Shown: positions 18,618 to 28,052, counted from the first letter of the stretch. The stretch: 64,000 nucleotides of DNA from Holdemanella biformis DSM 3989 (GCF_000156655.1 NZ_DS996841.1:358821-422820); one strand, 5' to 3'. Made by a program: numbers and translations. Notes: a model not told the origin generated them from the sequence alone.

Positions 18618-20462
18618 TTAAAATTTCCAAACATTTTCGCCATTCTTTTTCTTAAAGTTTTTATTGTTATTGTAAGAATTACCACCATTTACAGCTTGTG
18701 GCAAAGAAATGTCATTCTCTAAAATTTTTGGTAATGCCCTATTAATTCGCATTTTTTCACGAGTATCCGGCATTCTTCTTCCACCATGATTATTTTGGAA
18801 CCATTCAAATCCTTTATCATGATCTGATGTTTTTGGATAACAAATTTCATATTGTTTAGGCACAGACTTTAATCCTGCAATCTTTTCAAATTCTTTCTTT
18901 ACAGAAGGACTTAGTCCAGCACTTTCATAAGTGACATTCGAATAATCATAAGAAGAAACATCATATTTTACCTTATCTTGATCAAATACAATTTTTCTTT
19001 CTTCTACACCACTTACACTACAAGTAACACTACCTAAACCTAATGGTTTTCCCATACCTAGTTTTAAGCCAAGACCATCTTTTCCTGTATTTAAAATATA
19101 AATCAATTGATTCAATTGTTTTTTAGAAATTCCATCAAAATACAACTCCCCATTAAATGTAATTCCTTCTTTAATCGGACGAATTGTTTTATTTAACTTT
19201 GTTCTTTTCACATTATTAAAACTTATAGATTCAGGATGATGATGCCAATAATATTTTCTACCTCTTAAACTACCATCATATAAATGAATCTTGCCCCTCT
19301 CAATATAGTAATCATATGTCCAGAAATCCGCATTTTTAGGTTTAACCAAGTAAAAATCAACATTCGAAATCTTAGGAGAACTCAAATTATCAATCGTTAC
19401 AAAATCCTTTACATAATAAGATTTATTTGAATCAAGTTTTTCAACATACATATCCGAAAAACGAATACGCGAACCCTTCGCATTATCTCCAATCTTTCCA
19501 AATAAATCACAGGCAGGGCACAATTCTTCTTCGCATGGTGTAAACACACCTGCATAATCCGATAAACTTCTACTTGAAACTTCTTTTGAGAATGTGGCTG
19601 GCGCAATACTTACAATATCATTCCCAACGACACTGTAATTAACTGGAAAATATGCTTCCTTATCGCCTTTAATAAACTTCTTAAAGCTGCTTAGATAACT
19701 CTTGTATGCATCTTCATCATTTGATTTAATTGAAGGCTGTTCAATATAAGAAGTCACGATTGCGTCCATCATATTTTTTACTGCAGCTGCTTCCATATTT
19801 TTCTTCACTACTTTGTTACTTGCTTTAAACGCATGGAAATGTTCTTTCCTTACACCAAGTCCCCATTTAATTACATAGCCACATGTATTATAAGCACCTT
19901 CATTTTTAGAAAATTTACGAATCATTCCACGACCATTTGAAGCTTCATGATTAGAAAAATAAATCTTATCTCCATCTTCAAACTTCTTCATCTCTTTTGG
20001 ATGCTTAGCACTTTCTCCAATTCGTATTGAAATTGCTTCTACTAATGATAAGCTGCCATCTTCTTGAATATGTAACAATCCAGGTTTAAATTTAGCACCA
20101 ATTCTTTTTACAGGATAATCATCATTTAAAACCCCCATACAAGAATCGGTTAATGTTTCATATACATTACGAACCAATCCACGCATTTCACTACCAGGAA
20201 CTACTGGTTCATAATATTTTCCACTTACGTTTTTTTCATTGGATAAATCTGTATACGAGAAAAAATCAAAAGACTTATGATCTGCTTCTTTACAGCCAAA
20301 CGCATTATCATTTGATGAATTAGGAATGAACAAAGGTGTTTTAGTTGTGATTGAATAATGAATCACGCCATAATGTTTATCCTCATCCAAATAGGCTTTT
20401 GCCTTTTTGTTTGGAAGAGAAATAAAGTTATATGGATTTACGAAACGATTACTATCTGCCAT
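18618..20462 (-). CDS. cas7: Cas7-type RAMP protein with insertion (TIGR03986-like), type III-D
   Basis: This 614-residue RAMP protein has an N-terminal Cas7 loop with VVPGSEMRGLVRNVYE (about 87-102), matching the 'PGSSlKG' element of Cas7 proteins. A long middle insertion includes CEEELCPACDLFGKIG, a possible zinc-binding cysteine cluster, and GSRIRFSDMYVE. The Gly-rich RAMP loop GLKLGMGKPLGLGSV lies towards the C-terminus. The tail is basic and asparagine-rich. It is the single large 'Cas7-insertion' backbone subunit expected in III-D2 complexes. Its ATG overlaps the csx19 stop by one base. Confidence 0.8.
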   Translation of the reverse strand: MADSNRFVNPYNFISLPNKKAKAYLDEDKHYGVIHYSITTKTPLFIPNSSNDNAFGCKEADHKSFDFFSYTDLSNEKNVSGKYYEPVVPGSEMRGLVRNVYETLTDSCMGVLNDDYPVKRIGAKFKPGLLHIQEDGSLSLVEAISIRIGESAKHPKEMKKFEDGDKIYFSNHEASNGRGMIRKFSKNEGAYNTCGYVIKWGLGVRKEHFHAFKASNKVVKKNMEAAAVKNMMDAIVTSYIEQPSIKSNDEDAYKSYLSSFKKFIKGDKEAYFPVNYSVVGNDIVSIAPATFSKEVSSRSLSDYAGVFTPCEEELCPACDLFGKIGDNAKGSRIRFSDMYVEKLDSNKSYYVKDFVTIDNLSSPKISNVDFYLVKPKNADFWTYDYYIERGKIHLYDGSLRGRKYYWHHHPESISFNNVKRTKLNKTIRPIKEGITFNGELYFDGISKKQLNQLIYILNTGKDGLGLKLGMGKPLGLGSVTCSVSGVEERKIVFDQDKVKYDVSSYDYSNVTYESAGLSPSVKKEFEKIAGLKSVPKQYEICYPKTSDHDKGFEWFQNNHGGRRMPDTREKMRINRALPKILENDISLPQAVNGGNSYNNNKNFKKKNGENVWKF

Positions 20463-20833
20463 TATGATTTCACCTCCTGTAAACGATAATTTGTGATTGT
20501 TAATAAATCTTCATCATTATATTGAATATAATTCACTACATTGACTCGATTTGATGAAGATGTTACTTCTTCATCTAAATTAGATTGAACATATGTTGAT
20601 TCCACATATACATCTTCATGTTCAATGGAATCATCAATCACACATTCAATTTCTTTTAATCTTGACTTGATATAACGATACTCTTTGTTCTCATCAAACA
20701 AATGCATTTCTAATAATTTATCTTCTAAATACGCATCCTTTGTCAATTGATCTTTTGTATATTCCTGAAATACCATTCGATCAATATATAAAGCGTACAT
20801 TATCCCTTTTTCAGGCGCTAAATTAATGTTCAT
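20462..20833 (-). CDS. csx19: Csx19-like small subunit (TIGR03984-like)
   Basis: This 123-residue acidic protein lies between two RAMP genes and overlaps both. The pattern LEDKLLEMHLFDENKEYRYI resembles the 'L.E.rLF....E.rlwR' core of the TIGR03984/Csx19 family, a marker of type III-D loci. It is shorter than most members. The name rests on a weak pattern plus gene order. A divergent Cas11-like small subunit is the alternative. Confidence 0.55.
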   Translation of the reverse strand: MNINLAPEKGIMYALYIDRMVFQEYTKDQLTKDAYLEDKLLEMHLFDENKEYRYIKSRLKEIECVIDDSIEHEDVYVESTYVQSNLDEEVTSSSNRVNVVNYIQYNDEDLLTITNYRLQEVKS

Positions 20834-22091
20834 AATCCATCTCCTTATATTTCACGATAGATGATGCAATGTAAGCATCCTCTTTATTTTCTTCACCATC
20901 AATTGTCAATGGTCCATTTGCTTCAAAAATACCTCTACCAATCGATGTCTGTCCCCCAACAGCTAAGAATCCATTCTGTAAATCTTTAACTGCCAATAAA
21001 AGAATTCCAATAATCCAATCCATATTTGGATTTTCTTTATTTATAGAAAGTTTTAATGTGAAAGTCCCATTCACATATGTCTTTTCCTTATATAAAGCTC
21101 CATTGCGAGCTGAATTTTCAAAACGAGAAATACCCGTTCTAGTCATCTCCAAAGCTTTTGCCCCTTCAATCACCATTTCATCCACAATAACACCTGAAAT
21201 ATGTGCATCTTTACCACTCACAAACCCAAACATTTCATCAATCATTTTATTTGGATATAAACCATAAGAACTATCCTTATCCAATTCCTTAATAATTTCT
21301 TTAATTCGATGACGCAAAGCACCCATGATACTTGTTCCTGGAATGACTGGACATCCATGATCTGTCATATGCTCAAAATCAGGAGCACCTTTTCTTACCG
21401 CATACTTACGAATAGAAATACCACCCTTTAAACGTAACGGAACTTCAATACTTACCATGTGACCTTTTGTTGAATAATCTAAATCATATGCTTTAACATT
21501 TTTCCAGAATGTTTCTTTGAAACAATCTTTATATTCTAAGAAATTATTCTTTGTGAATTCAAGCATCTTAATTTGGTCAATATCAATAATTCCATAACCT
21601 CTTGTTTTATTGCTTCCCAAACGAATCTCTTTTAAATGAATTCCATTAAAGATTTCATTTAATGCACCTACCAACAACTCTTCATTATCCTTTTCACGAA
21701 TCGTTAGTTCAATATAGAAATAGCCTTTTGAATTACCCTGAAGAACTTCAAAATCAAATTTAGCTCCTTCTTTTGTAATCTTGTTATCATCCAAAGCTAC
21801 ACTGTCTCGAATATCATTTTCTACCTTATTGAATTTCAAATCCGAAATGAATACTGGACTCATTTTACCATCTTCATCATTCGCAAAACCAAAGATGTCA
21901 TTTCCATTATTTTTAGATTGAACATACGCTCTAAATGCACCCGCAATTGAACTTCCTGAAATAAATGGTTTTCCATCATAATCACGAAGCACATCACTAT
22001 CTGTCATTCCTTCTTGTCCTGAAGAAACATTCACAGGAGAAACAAACAATAGTTCAACTCTATATACAATTCTTTTTATTACTGAATTCAT
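20823..22091 (-). CDS. cas7: double Cas7 RAMP fusion (Cas7-2x), type III-D2
   Basis: Two Cas7 domains are fused in 422 residues. Domain 1 (about 1-190) has MTDSDVLRDYDGKPF, FISGSSIAGAFR and the Gly loop LGSNKTRGYG. Domain 2 (about 205-395) has APDFEHMTDHGCPVIPGTS, MGALRHR, SARNGALY and VGGQTSIGRG. By alignment with the Csm3 loop holding its catalytic Asp, D31 of domain 1 and D238 of domain 2 are candidate target-RNA cleavage residues. The tandem Cas7 fusion is characteristic of III-D2/III-Dv. It ends 11 bases inside csx19 and starts three bases after the larger fusion gene. Confidence 0.85.
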   Translation of the reverse strand: MNSVIKRIVYRVELLFVSPVNVSSGQEGMTDSDVLRDYDGKPFISGSSIAGAFRAYVQSKNNGNDIFGFANDEDGKMSPVFISDLKFNKVENDIRDSVALDDNKITKEGAKFDFEVLQGNSKGYFYIELTIREKDNEELLVGALNEIFNGIHLKEIRLGSNKTRGYGIIDIDQIKMLEFTKNNFLEYKDCFKETFWKNVKAYDLDYSTKGHMVSIEVPLRLKGGISIRKYAVRKGAPDFEHMTDHGCPVIPGTSIMGALRHRIKEIIKELDKDSSYGLYPNKMIDEMFGFVSGKDAHISGVIVDEMVIEGAKALEMTRTGISRFENSARNGALYKEKTYVNGTFTLKLSINKENPNMDWIIGILLLAVKDLQNGFLAVGGQTSIGRGIFEANGPLTIDGEENKEDAYIASSIVKYKEMDYEH

Positions 22092-22094
22092 TTC

Positions 22095-24125
22095 CTATTC
22101 CCCCGCTTTCACTCTATACTTCAATTCACGAATATATGAAGAATACAACTTGTCAAACTTCTTAGTTTCACTCCAAGAAAGTTTAAAGTCAGCATATTCT
22201 TTCTCTTGAATTTCTTTTTCAATATCATCTAAAACATCCATTGGAAGTTTTTTCATCAAAGAAACACACTTATCTTTATTGGCACTTTCTAATTGTTCAA
22301 ATTCATGCAACATATCCTCATAATTTGACTTTGTTCTAAACAATAAACGCATCTTAGATAGAGCTGGATTTAATTGATCAGAACTCATATGATTATTCGC
22401 AACCACTTCACGAACTCTTTCATCCATGATTTCTTCAAATTCTTTTTCTAACAAAGAATTGATTACTGTCAAATCCACATTTGAATTCTTAATATTCTTA
22501 TGACCAAACGGTTTATATACACAAACACAATCCGTATCTTTTGTCTTTTCTAAAACAACTTCTCCAAAACCTTCAGAAACTCTTTCACCCACAAAATAAG
22601 AATGATTGTAGCTAGCCTTAAAACCAGTATCCGAATGAATTTTCATACAAGAAGATTTAGATAAGGCTGAAAAGATTTGTTTCTTTCTTCTCCAAGTCAC
22701 ATTAAATCCACCAATCGCATTATAAGATAAGAATGGACTTTCAATTTCAATATCATCCACGCCAAAATAGGCATTTAAATAATCCTTCAATACATTTACA
22801 TCGGCCACCAACATACCATTGTCGTTGTATAAAATCACGTCGGAAGCCAATAATAAATCCGCATCATGAATCAATGTCTCTTTATTTCTTGCATCTTCGA
22901 CAGAATCTAAAGTGAAATCAATCTGACCAAATTCACTGTTTCTACCATATCCCATACGAACTTGTCCAAGTTTTGAAACAGAATCCATAATTTGTTTGGC
23001 TGTTTCCCGATTTGCGTAAATAAAGCCTTTAAAAGTCTGTGCCTCACAAATACTAGCCAATTGATAGAATTGTCCTTCCCTACTTGTAGCACGACCAATC
23101 GACTTATCACTAGGACGTTGGTGATGGTATGAAATCTGTTTTTCAACCGACAACACTTCATTCTGATCTGACATATAATCAATATTCGCTGGTGTACGTT
23201 GCTCTTTATCATTATCATTCTTGAAATACATCATATCGACAATTTCCATTTTGCCATCCACATAAGACTGATTCTTGATTTTCTGTAAAGAATTTCTCCC
23301 TGGAAGTGAACGATTTCCATCCAATGAAACATAGGCATTGGAAACCACAATATCATTCATAACCTTTTGGTAGGCATCATTTCCCATACTTCGTGCAATC
23401 AAACCTAAAACCTTACTTCCCACAATATAGTCTTCTGTTTTAGCCTGATTCCCTTGAGCTGATTTACAAATCAATGGAGAATGTAAATGAATCGTATATG
23501 AAATCTTATTTTCATCCTTCAATTCATTTTCTTTAAATAAAACATGATCTACAGATGTAGCTAAACTATTTTCAACCTTGAGTTCAACCAAACCCAAACC
23601 ACGAGTTCTAGATACACCCATGTGTTTTACCATGGAAACTGCATTCTTGAATTCTTCAGCATAATCATTATTTTTTAAATCCACATCTGCATGGAAAATT
23701 AAACCTTTTTTCAAGACACGCAACGTTCTTAAACTATTCTCAATAGCCGTACCCGTATTTGTATCTACAGCGGTTTGTGTTCTTAAATATGTAAAAAGCG
23801 ATAATACTTTTTGTTGATTGACAAAATCAGCCTCTTCAAATTGATTCAATCCATTCACGATTTCCTCATAATCCTTTAATTTCGCATTTGAAATTGTGAA
23901 GGCTGAGGCATCGCTTCCTTCTTTTCCAAAAATCGCATTATAATGTGGCAACAAACCCATTTCATATAGTTCCAAAGCTGCTTCACGAATACATCCCTTA
24001 AGTCGCTTGGCAGGAATATATGGAAGTCCATAATCATCATAAACCACATCTGTATCTACGGTTGTATTGTATACTTCACCTGAGTAGCAACATAAATCAC
24101 TCAGTAATTTAATTGAAATTTCCAT
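22095..24125 (-). CDS. Cas7-Cas5(Csx10)-Cas11 fusion, type III-D2
   Basis: This 676-residue protein has three visible parts. Residues 1-190 form a Cas7 RAMP domain (VDTDVVYDDYGLPYIPAKRL with candidate catalytic D24, GVSRTRGLGLVEL loop). Residues 205-530 form a Csx10/Cas5-like RAMP (IVGSKVLGLIAR, RTPANIDYM, LGQVRMGYGRNSEFGQI). Residues about 550-676 are an all-helical, charged tail like Cas11. The order Cas7-Cas5-Cas11 matches the fused subunit of the III-Dv complex studied in Synechocystis. The tripartite reading is from motifs and length; an ordinary large Csx10 is the alternative. Confidence 0.75.
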   Translation of the reverse strand: MEISIKLLSDLCCYSGEVYNTTVDTDVVYDDYGLPYIPAKRLKGCIREAALELYEMGLLPHYNAIFGKEGSDASAFTISNAKLKDYEEIVNGLNQFEEADFVNQQKVLSLFTYLRTQTAVDTNTGTAIENSLRTLRVLKKGLIFHADVDLKNNDYAEEFKNAVSMVKHMGVSRTRGLGLVELKVENSLATSVDHVLFKENELKDENKISYTIHLHSPLICKSAQGNQAKTEDYIVGSKVLGLIARSMGNDAYQKVMNDIVVSNAYVSLDGNRSLPGRNSLQKIKNQSYVDGKMEIVDMMYFKNDNDKEQRTPANIDYMSDQNEVLSVEKQISYHHQRPSDKSIGRATSREGQFYQLASICEAQTFKGFIYANRETAKQIMDSVSKLGQVRMGYGRNSEFGQIDFTLDSVEDARNKETLIHDADLLLASDVILYNDNGMLVADVNVLKDYLNAYFGVDDIEIESPFLSYNAIGGFNVTWRRKKQIFSALSKSSCMKIHSDTGFKASYNHSYFVGERVSEGFGEVVLEKTKDTDCVCVYKPFGHKNIKNSNVDLTVINSLLEKEFEEIMDERVREVVANNHMSSDQLNPALSKMRLLFRTKSNYEDMLHEFEQLESANKDKCVSLMKKLPMDVLDDIEKEIQEKEYADFKLSWSETKKFDKLYSSYIRELKYRVKAGE

Positions 24126-24139
24126 AACCTTAACCCTTT

Positions 24140-25660
24140 CTATAATTGAAGATCCATCAATTCACACGCATCGTACCATACGTTTTTTTCTTCTTCTAAA
24201 CGATCAAATTCATTATGTTTACGACTCTTTAAGAAAGCCACTTCCTTTTTGATTTCATTATTACCCTGCGGAATCACATTACGAATTTCTTTACCCAAAC
24301 TTCTAGGAAAGTCCGGACTACATAATATACTCAATTTTTCTTCTAGATTTGAAACAGAATACTTTTCATTCTTCACATTCAAACCTTTATCATTTTCTAC
24401 ACTCACATAATAAGGACGCTGAATAAAAGATTCATTGTCTACTACATAATGTTTATCCCTATAATCATCTAGATTCGAAGCATTCACATTTGTACACAAT
24501 TGAAAATCAAAGAAGTTTCCTACAATCTGATCAATACCACTCATTGAACACTCCTTACTCTTTGCCCTTTTCTTTGCACTGTCACAACATGCTTCAGCCA
24601 CCATATATGCATCTGAGAATGGGAAGTGTGAATTAAAGAAGGCGATACCTGCACATGCGGTAAAAATTGGATTCTCATCTTCTTCTGTTTGAATAAAATC
24701 CGTTTTCTTTTCATTTAACTTTTCCAAGAAATATTTCACAGCCGGAATAGCTAACCTTGCATTACATACAAATGTAATATCATCACCAGCCACAACAATC
24801 TTTCTATATTTCATCGTATCCGTTTTAAATTTGTCTTGCTGACTATCCATCCAACTTGTCATTTCATCAAACGTATCTTTAAAAGTCTTATCAATACCAC
24901 TTGATAAACGGCGCATTTTTTGAATAGCTGACTTATAATCCTTTACATCACGCATTAAGTTCATAATACGCTTTCCTAATGAGTTACCATCAACGTGAAT
25001 CAAGGCAAGTGTACTATTATCACCCTTTTGTGTAACCATATTATCAAAGATTTTTTCTACATTCTTTTCATCAACAGAAGCACGCTTTAATAAAGATTCT
25101 GTACAATGATATTCCTTATCTGCCACACCCGTAATTGGCATGCCCGTAACTGTATCTGTTGCCGTAAATGAGAAAGCTCCAACAGGCTTTGAGATTGGCA
25201 TATGCGCTTTGATTCTACGCATTTCAATATTGATCTTTCGATAATCTTCTTTATAAGAATCCGTCTTTTCAATCACCGCAATTGCCACATTTAATGAATA
25301 TGTTTTCTCTAAAACATACTTGCCCAAATATTTATTTACAGCTGAACAAATGGAACCATTTCTAAACAAAACATAGGCATTTCCACCACCGACAAACATA
25401 ACCTGCATTAATACTTTAGAATCATTTTTAATAAACGCATCGGCAGTCGCTTCATTATGCCAATCCACTAAATACAAGTCTCTTTCTTCTGTTGACACAC
25501 GATTCTTTACATAACTCTTTAATCCATTGATGATAATATCATCCACTAACTTAGAAGCTCCGATAATTTCTTTTACCGCATTCGTTTTAAAAATATAGCT
25601 TTGAATCCCACGAATGTCATACATTGCCAAAACTTCTTTTCCTAATAATTCTTCTCTCAT
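24140..25660 (-). CDS. cas10: Cas10 large subunit without HD domain
   Basis: This 506-residue protein starts directly with the first palm domain (YDIRGIQSYIFKTN, GASKLVDD), so the N-terminal HD nuclease of many Cas10 proteins is absent, as usual in type III-D. The second palm has HVDGNSLG (222-229) and VAGDDITFV, where AGDD (291-294) replaces the common GGDD. It continues with ACAGIAFFNSHFPF and CCDSAKKRAK. The two metal-binding Asp residues of AGDD and D224 remain, so cyclic oligoadenylate synthesis is plausible. It overlaps the cas2 stop by four bases. Confidence 0.88.
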   Translation of the reverse strand: MREELLGKEVLAMYDIRGIQSYIFKTNAVKEIIGASKLVDDIIINGLKSYVKNRVSTEERDLYLVDWHNEATADAFIKNDSKVLMQVMFVGGGNAYVLFRNGSICSAVNKYLGKYVLEKTYSLNVAIAVIEKTDSYKEDYRKINIEMRRIKAHMPISKPVGAFSFTATDTVTGMPITGVADKEYHCTESLLKRASVDEKNVEKIFDNMVTQKGDNSTLALIHVDGNSLGKRIMNLMRDVKDYKSAIQKMRRLSSGIDKTFKDTFDEMTSWMDSQQDKFKTDTMKYRKIVVAGDDITFVCNARLAIPAVKYFLEKLNEKKTDFIQTEEDENPIFTACAGIAFFNSHFPFSDAYMVAEACCDSAKKRAKSKECSMSGIDQIVGNFFDFQLCTNVNASNLDDYRDKHYVVDNESFIQRPYYVSVENDKGLNVKNEKYSVSNLEEKLSILCSPDFPRSLGKEIRNVIPQGNNEIKKEVAFLKSRKHNEFDRLEEEKNVWYDACELMDLQL

Positions 25661-25932
25661 TGTGTTCTCCTCTCTTCAATTATGTTTAAATCCCTTGAAT
25701 CATTTCCCAATTTATCTTTATAAATCTGCTTGTTGTTGTAACAATAATAAAATTGAACACTATCCTCACTCAAAATAATCTTCTTTACCTTTTCCTGAAG
25801 TTCCTTCATTTGATGGGGTGTAAGCTCTCCTTCAAATACCGATTTCTGTACATGAAACAAGTATTGTCTTAATAGCTTTTTCAACTTGTCACAACGCTTC
25901 TCATTCACATCATATGTACATATCACATACAT
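25657..25932 (-). CDS. cas2: Cas2 adaptation endonuclease subunit
   Basis: This protein has about 91 residues from ATG 25932 (a longer TTG start at 25947 overlaps cas1 more). MYVICTYDVNEKRC carries the conserved first-strand Asp, and QKSVFEGELT and VQFYYCYNN match the Cas2 ferredoxin fold. It partners with Cas1 in spacer integration. The gene sits between cas1 and cas10. Confidence 0.92.
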   Translation of the reverse strand: MYVICTYDVNEKRCDKLKKLLRQYLFHVQKSVFEGELTPHQMKELQEKVKKIILSEDSVQFYYCYNNKQIYKDKLGNDSRDLNIIEERRTQ

Positions 25933-25940
25933 AATAAAAC

Positions 25941-26930
25941 CTACCAATTCATAAGAAACGGATTATATTCCGTACTCTTCTCTCTAATATAATTTGACAA
26001 TTCATGCACTTCTTTGGAAATCAATCTTTTATAAGAATAGTCAACTCCATGAATTTGTATTGTCTTATTTAATTGTTTATCAAATTCCTTCACAAAAAAT
26101 GAAGCTCCTTCTTTATTTAAATAACAACTTCCATCCACACCATATTCAAACATATCCTTACGTATTTGATTTTTTCGAATCAATCTAAAAATCAATCGAT
26201 CTACCAGAACTGGTTTTAATATATCTGCCAAATCATATTGTAAAGAATCCTTTGACTTACTCATACTATGAATAAAGCTTATAGAAGGTAATAAGCTGCT
26301 TCTATATAACACAGATAAATAGTGTGAATATAACAGTGCATATCCATAGCTCATCATCGCATTCATTGCATTCTTTGGTGGGCAAACCATTCTTTTTTCA
26401 AATACAAAATCCTGATTCCTTGTAATTTCATCGAAACCAGAATAATAAAATTGTTTCGCCATAGCCTCCAGTAGTAACAATTCACTAATTGATTCTTTAG
26501 ATTTGATTTTATCTATAATCTTTTCAATTTCATTTATCTCATTAGTTAAATTTCTACCCTTTTTCTGATAATACTTTAAAACAGAAAGACAATTATGCAG
26601 ATTGGCATATGTCATCTGTTTAGCGATATATAAACGTGTTTCTTCATTTTCATACGCATGTACCTGTTTTACTAAACAACTACCATCATAATGTTGTTTT
26701 GGAAGAAACTGACCAATATAGTTCGCATTATGTGTAAAGAAAAATATAGAAATACCATACGCATTCAATAATTCTAGAACTCTTTTATTCAATGTAATTT
26801 CAGAAAAACAAATAATTAAATCCACTTGCCTTATGGGAATAGGAATCGTTTCATCCTTAGTTACACAAGCTAAAGAGAAATCTTTTCTTTTTAGTGTTCC
26901 ACTCTTATATAGATAGATCGTTTTTTTCAT
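25941..26930 (-). CDS. cas1: Cas1 integrase
   Basis: The conserved metal ligands of Cas1 are visible (numbered from the upstream ATG at 26942): E159 in LLEAMAKQFY, H225 in FIHSMSKSKDS and D237/D240 in QYDLADILKP. Length of about 330 residues is normal. I prefer ATG 26930 (MKKTIYLYKSG) because GAGGTG sits a few bases upstream. The gene overlaps the cas6 end. It integrates new spacers at the leader-proximal repeats of the two arrays. Confidence 0.95.
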   Translation of the reverse strand: MKKTIYLYKSGTLKRKDFSLACVTKDETIPIPIRQVDLIICFSEITLNKRVLELLNAYGISIFFFTHNANYIGQFLPKQHYDGSCLVKQVHAYENEETRLYIAKQMTYANLHNCLSVLKYYQKKGRNLTNEINEIEKIIDKIKSKESISELLLLEAMAKQFYYSGFDEITRNQDFVFEKRMVCPPKNAMNAMMSYGYALLYSHYLSVLYRSSLLPSISFIHSMSKSKDSLQYDLADILKPVLVDRLIFRLIRKNQIRKDMFEYGVDGSCYLNKEGASFFVKEFDKQLNKTIQIHGVDYSYKRLISKEVHELSNYIREKSTEYNPFLMNW

Positions 26931-27642
26931 GGCACACCTCAATCATGCCAAAGCCACAAGAGCCCTTTGAAGAAATTCCTGAATTATAAATCAAATGTAG
27001 TAAATTTGGTGAAACCTCAATTTTCATCTTCAAATGATAAGCTTTGTAGAAACAATCCTTATACTTAACCATTCTTTCCTTTACATTCTTTACTTCTAGA
27101 ATTTCAAATACTTCCTGCTTATAATTCAAATCATACGCATACACTTTATTTAATAGATTCCGTCGTATCAATTGTTCAAACTCTTCTTGGATGGGAGAAT
27201 AATACGTTGTGAAATCATCTTGCGTAGAATACACACTAATCGGTGATAAAGTTTTGATCCAAACCTTTTCTACACCTTGTATACGATTTTCTTTAAGAAT
27301 ATGAATATCTTTGATCATGACCTTTTGATTCAACATAGTTAAATATTTGTGTGAAGAACAATATTCATAAATTCGTTCAATAAAATAATCATCCATGGCA
27401 CTCACATAGAAACTGAAATGATCTTTAAAAATCATAGATTTATTTTGAATTGTATAACTTCCAACTAAGTTACTAAAGACAAACATCTTATAGATTTTAT
27501 CATCTACTTGATAACCCACATCATGATAAAAAGCACCATCACTATCATAATTCAACATATTATAAATTGTTCCTTGAAGAATATGATTATAGCCAATGGG
27601 AATACTAAAATTCTCTTTGTATAAATCTATCTTTAACCTCAT
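26905..27642 (-). CDS. cas6: Cas6 crRNA-processing endoribonuclease
   Basis: This 245-residue RAMP-fold protein has the C-terminal Gly-rich loop SGISSKGSCGFGMIEV that identifies Cas6. It would cut pre-crRNA from both arrays within the repeat, leaving a tag ending ATCGACAC. It heads the cas operon behind a promoter at about 27669-27696 and overlaps cas1 by 26-38 bases. Confidence 0.9.
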   Translation of the reverse strand: MRLKIDLYKENFSIPIGYNHILQGTIYNMLNYDSDGAFYHDVGYQVDDKIYKMFVFSNLVGSYTIQNKSMIFKDHFSFYVSAMDDYFIERIYEYCSSHKYLTMLNQKVMIKDIHILKENRIQGVEKVWIKTLSPISVYSTQDDFTTYYSPIQEEFEQLIRRNLLNKVYAYDLNYKQEVFEILEVKNVKERMVKYKDCFYKAYHLKMKIEVSPNLLHLIYNSGISSKGSCGFGMIEVCHEKNDLSI

Positions 27643-27668
27643 ACTATAACCCTCTAAATACTGATTTA

Positions 27669-27696
27669 ATTATAACCCATGCCCTATGAAAATCAA
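27669..27696 (-). promoter_or_regulatory. promoter of cas6-cas operon
   Basis: Minus strand: -35 TTGATT (27691-27696), 16 bases, -10 TATAAT (27669-27674). It overlaps the stop codon of the upstream 119-residue gene and lies 27 bases before the cas6 ATG. Confidence 0.55.
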
Positions 27697-28052
27697 TAAT
27701 CCACAAAGTCAATAAACTCAAAAATACTATGCTTATGGATCACATTATTCTCATCCTTGAATTCCTGACACACACGCTCACTACGAGCTGAAACAACTCG
27801 AATACCACTAGCCTTCAGCTTACCTACTAACCTATATGTAAAGACAAACTCACCTTGGACCATCACAACATCCGGATAAAGACCCATAATTCTTTCATAA
27901 TACAATTCAACCAATTCATCATACTTATTACTATCATAATCCTTATGAATTGCAGGAAAAGCAACATCTACAATACTTCCATAACACAAAGCACACTCTT
28001 TTTGTTTATCTAACCACAATTCACTAGGATGATTTGAAACATTCACAAACAT
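27693..28052 (-). CDS. small Rossmann/CARF-like CRISPR-associated protein, copy 2
   Basis: This 119-residue protein is a paralogue of the gene at 18247-18606 with the same length and the same VMVQGEFVFTYR core and SER motif. The ATG is preceded by GGAGGGG. It lies between array 2 and the cas6 promoter, so the two copies stand at opposite ends of the cas block. The sequences have diverged to about half identity, suggesting an old duplication and separate roles. Function is not established. Confidence 0.65.
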   Translation of the reverse strand: MFVNVSNHPSELWLDKQKECALCYGSIVDVAFPAIHKDYDSNKYDELVELYYERIMGLYPDVVMVQGEFVFTYRLVGKLKASGIRVVSARSERVCQEFKDENNVIHKHSIFEFIDFVDY

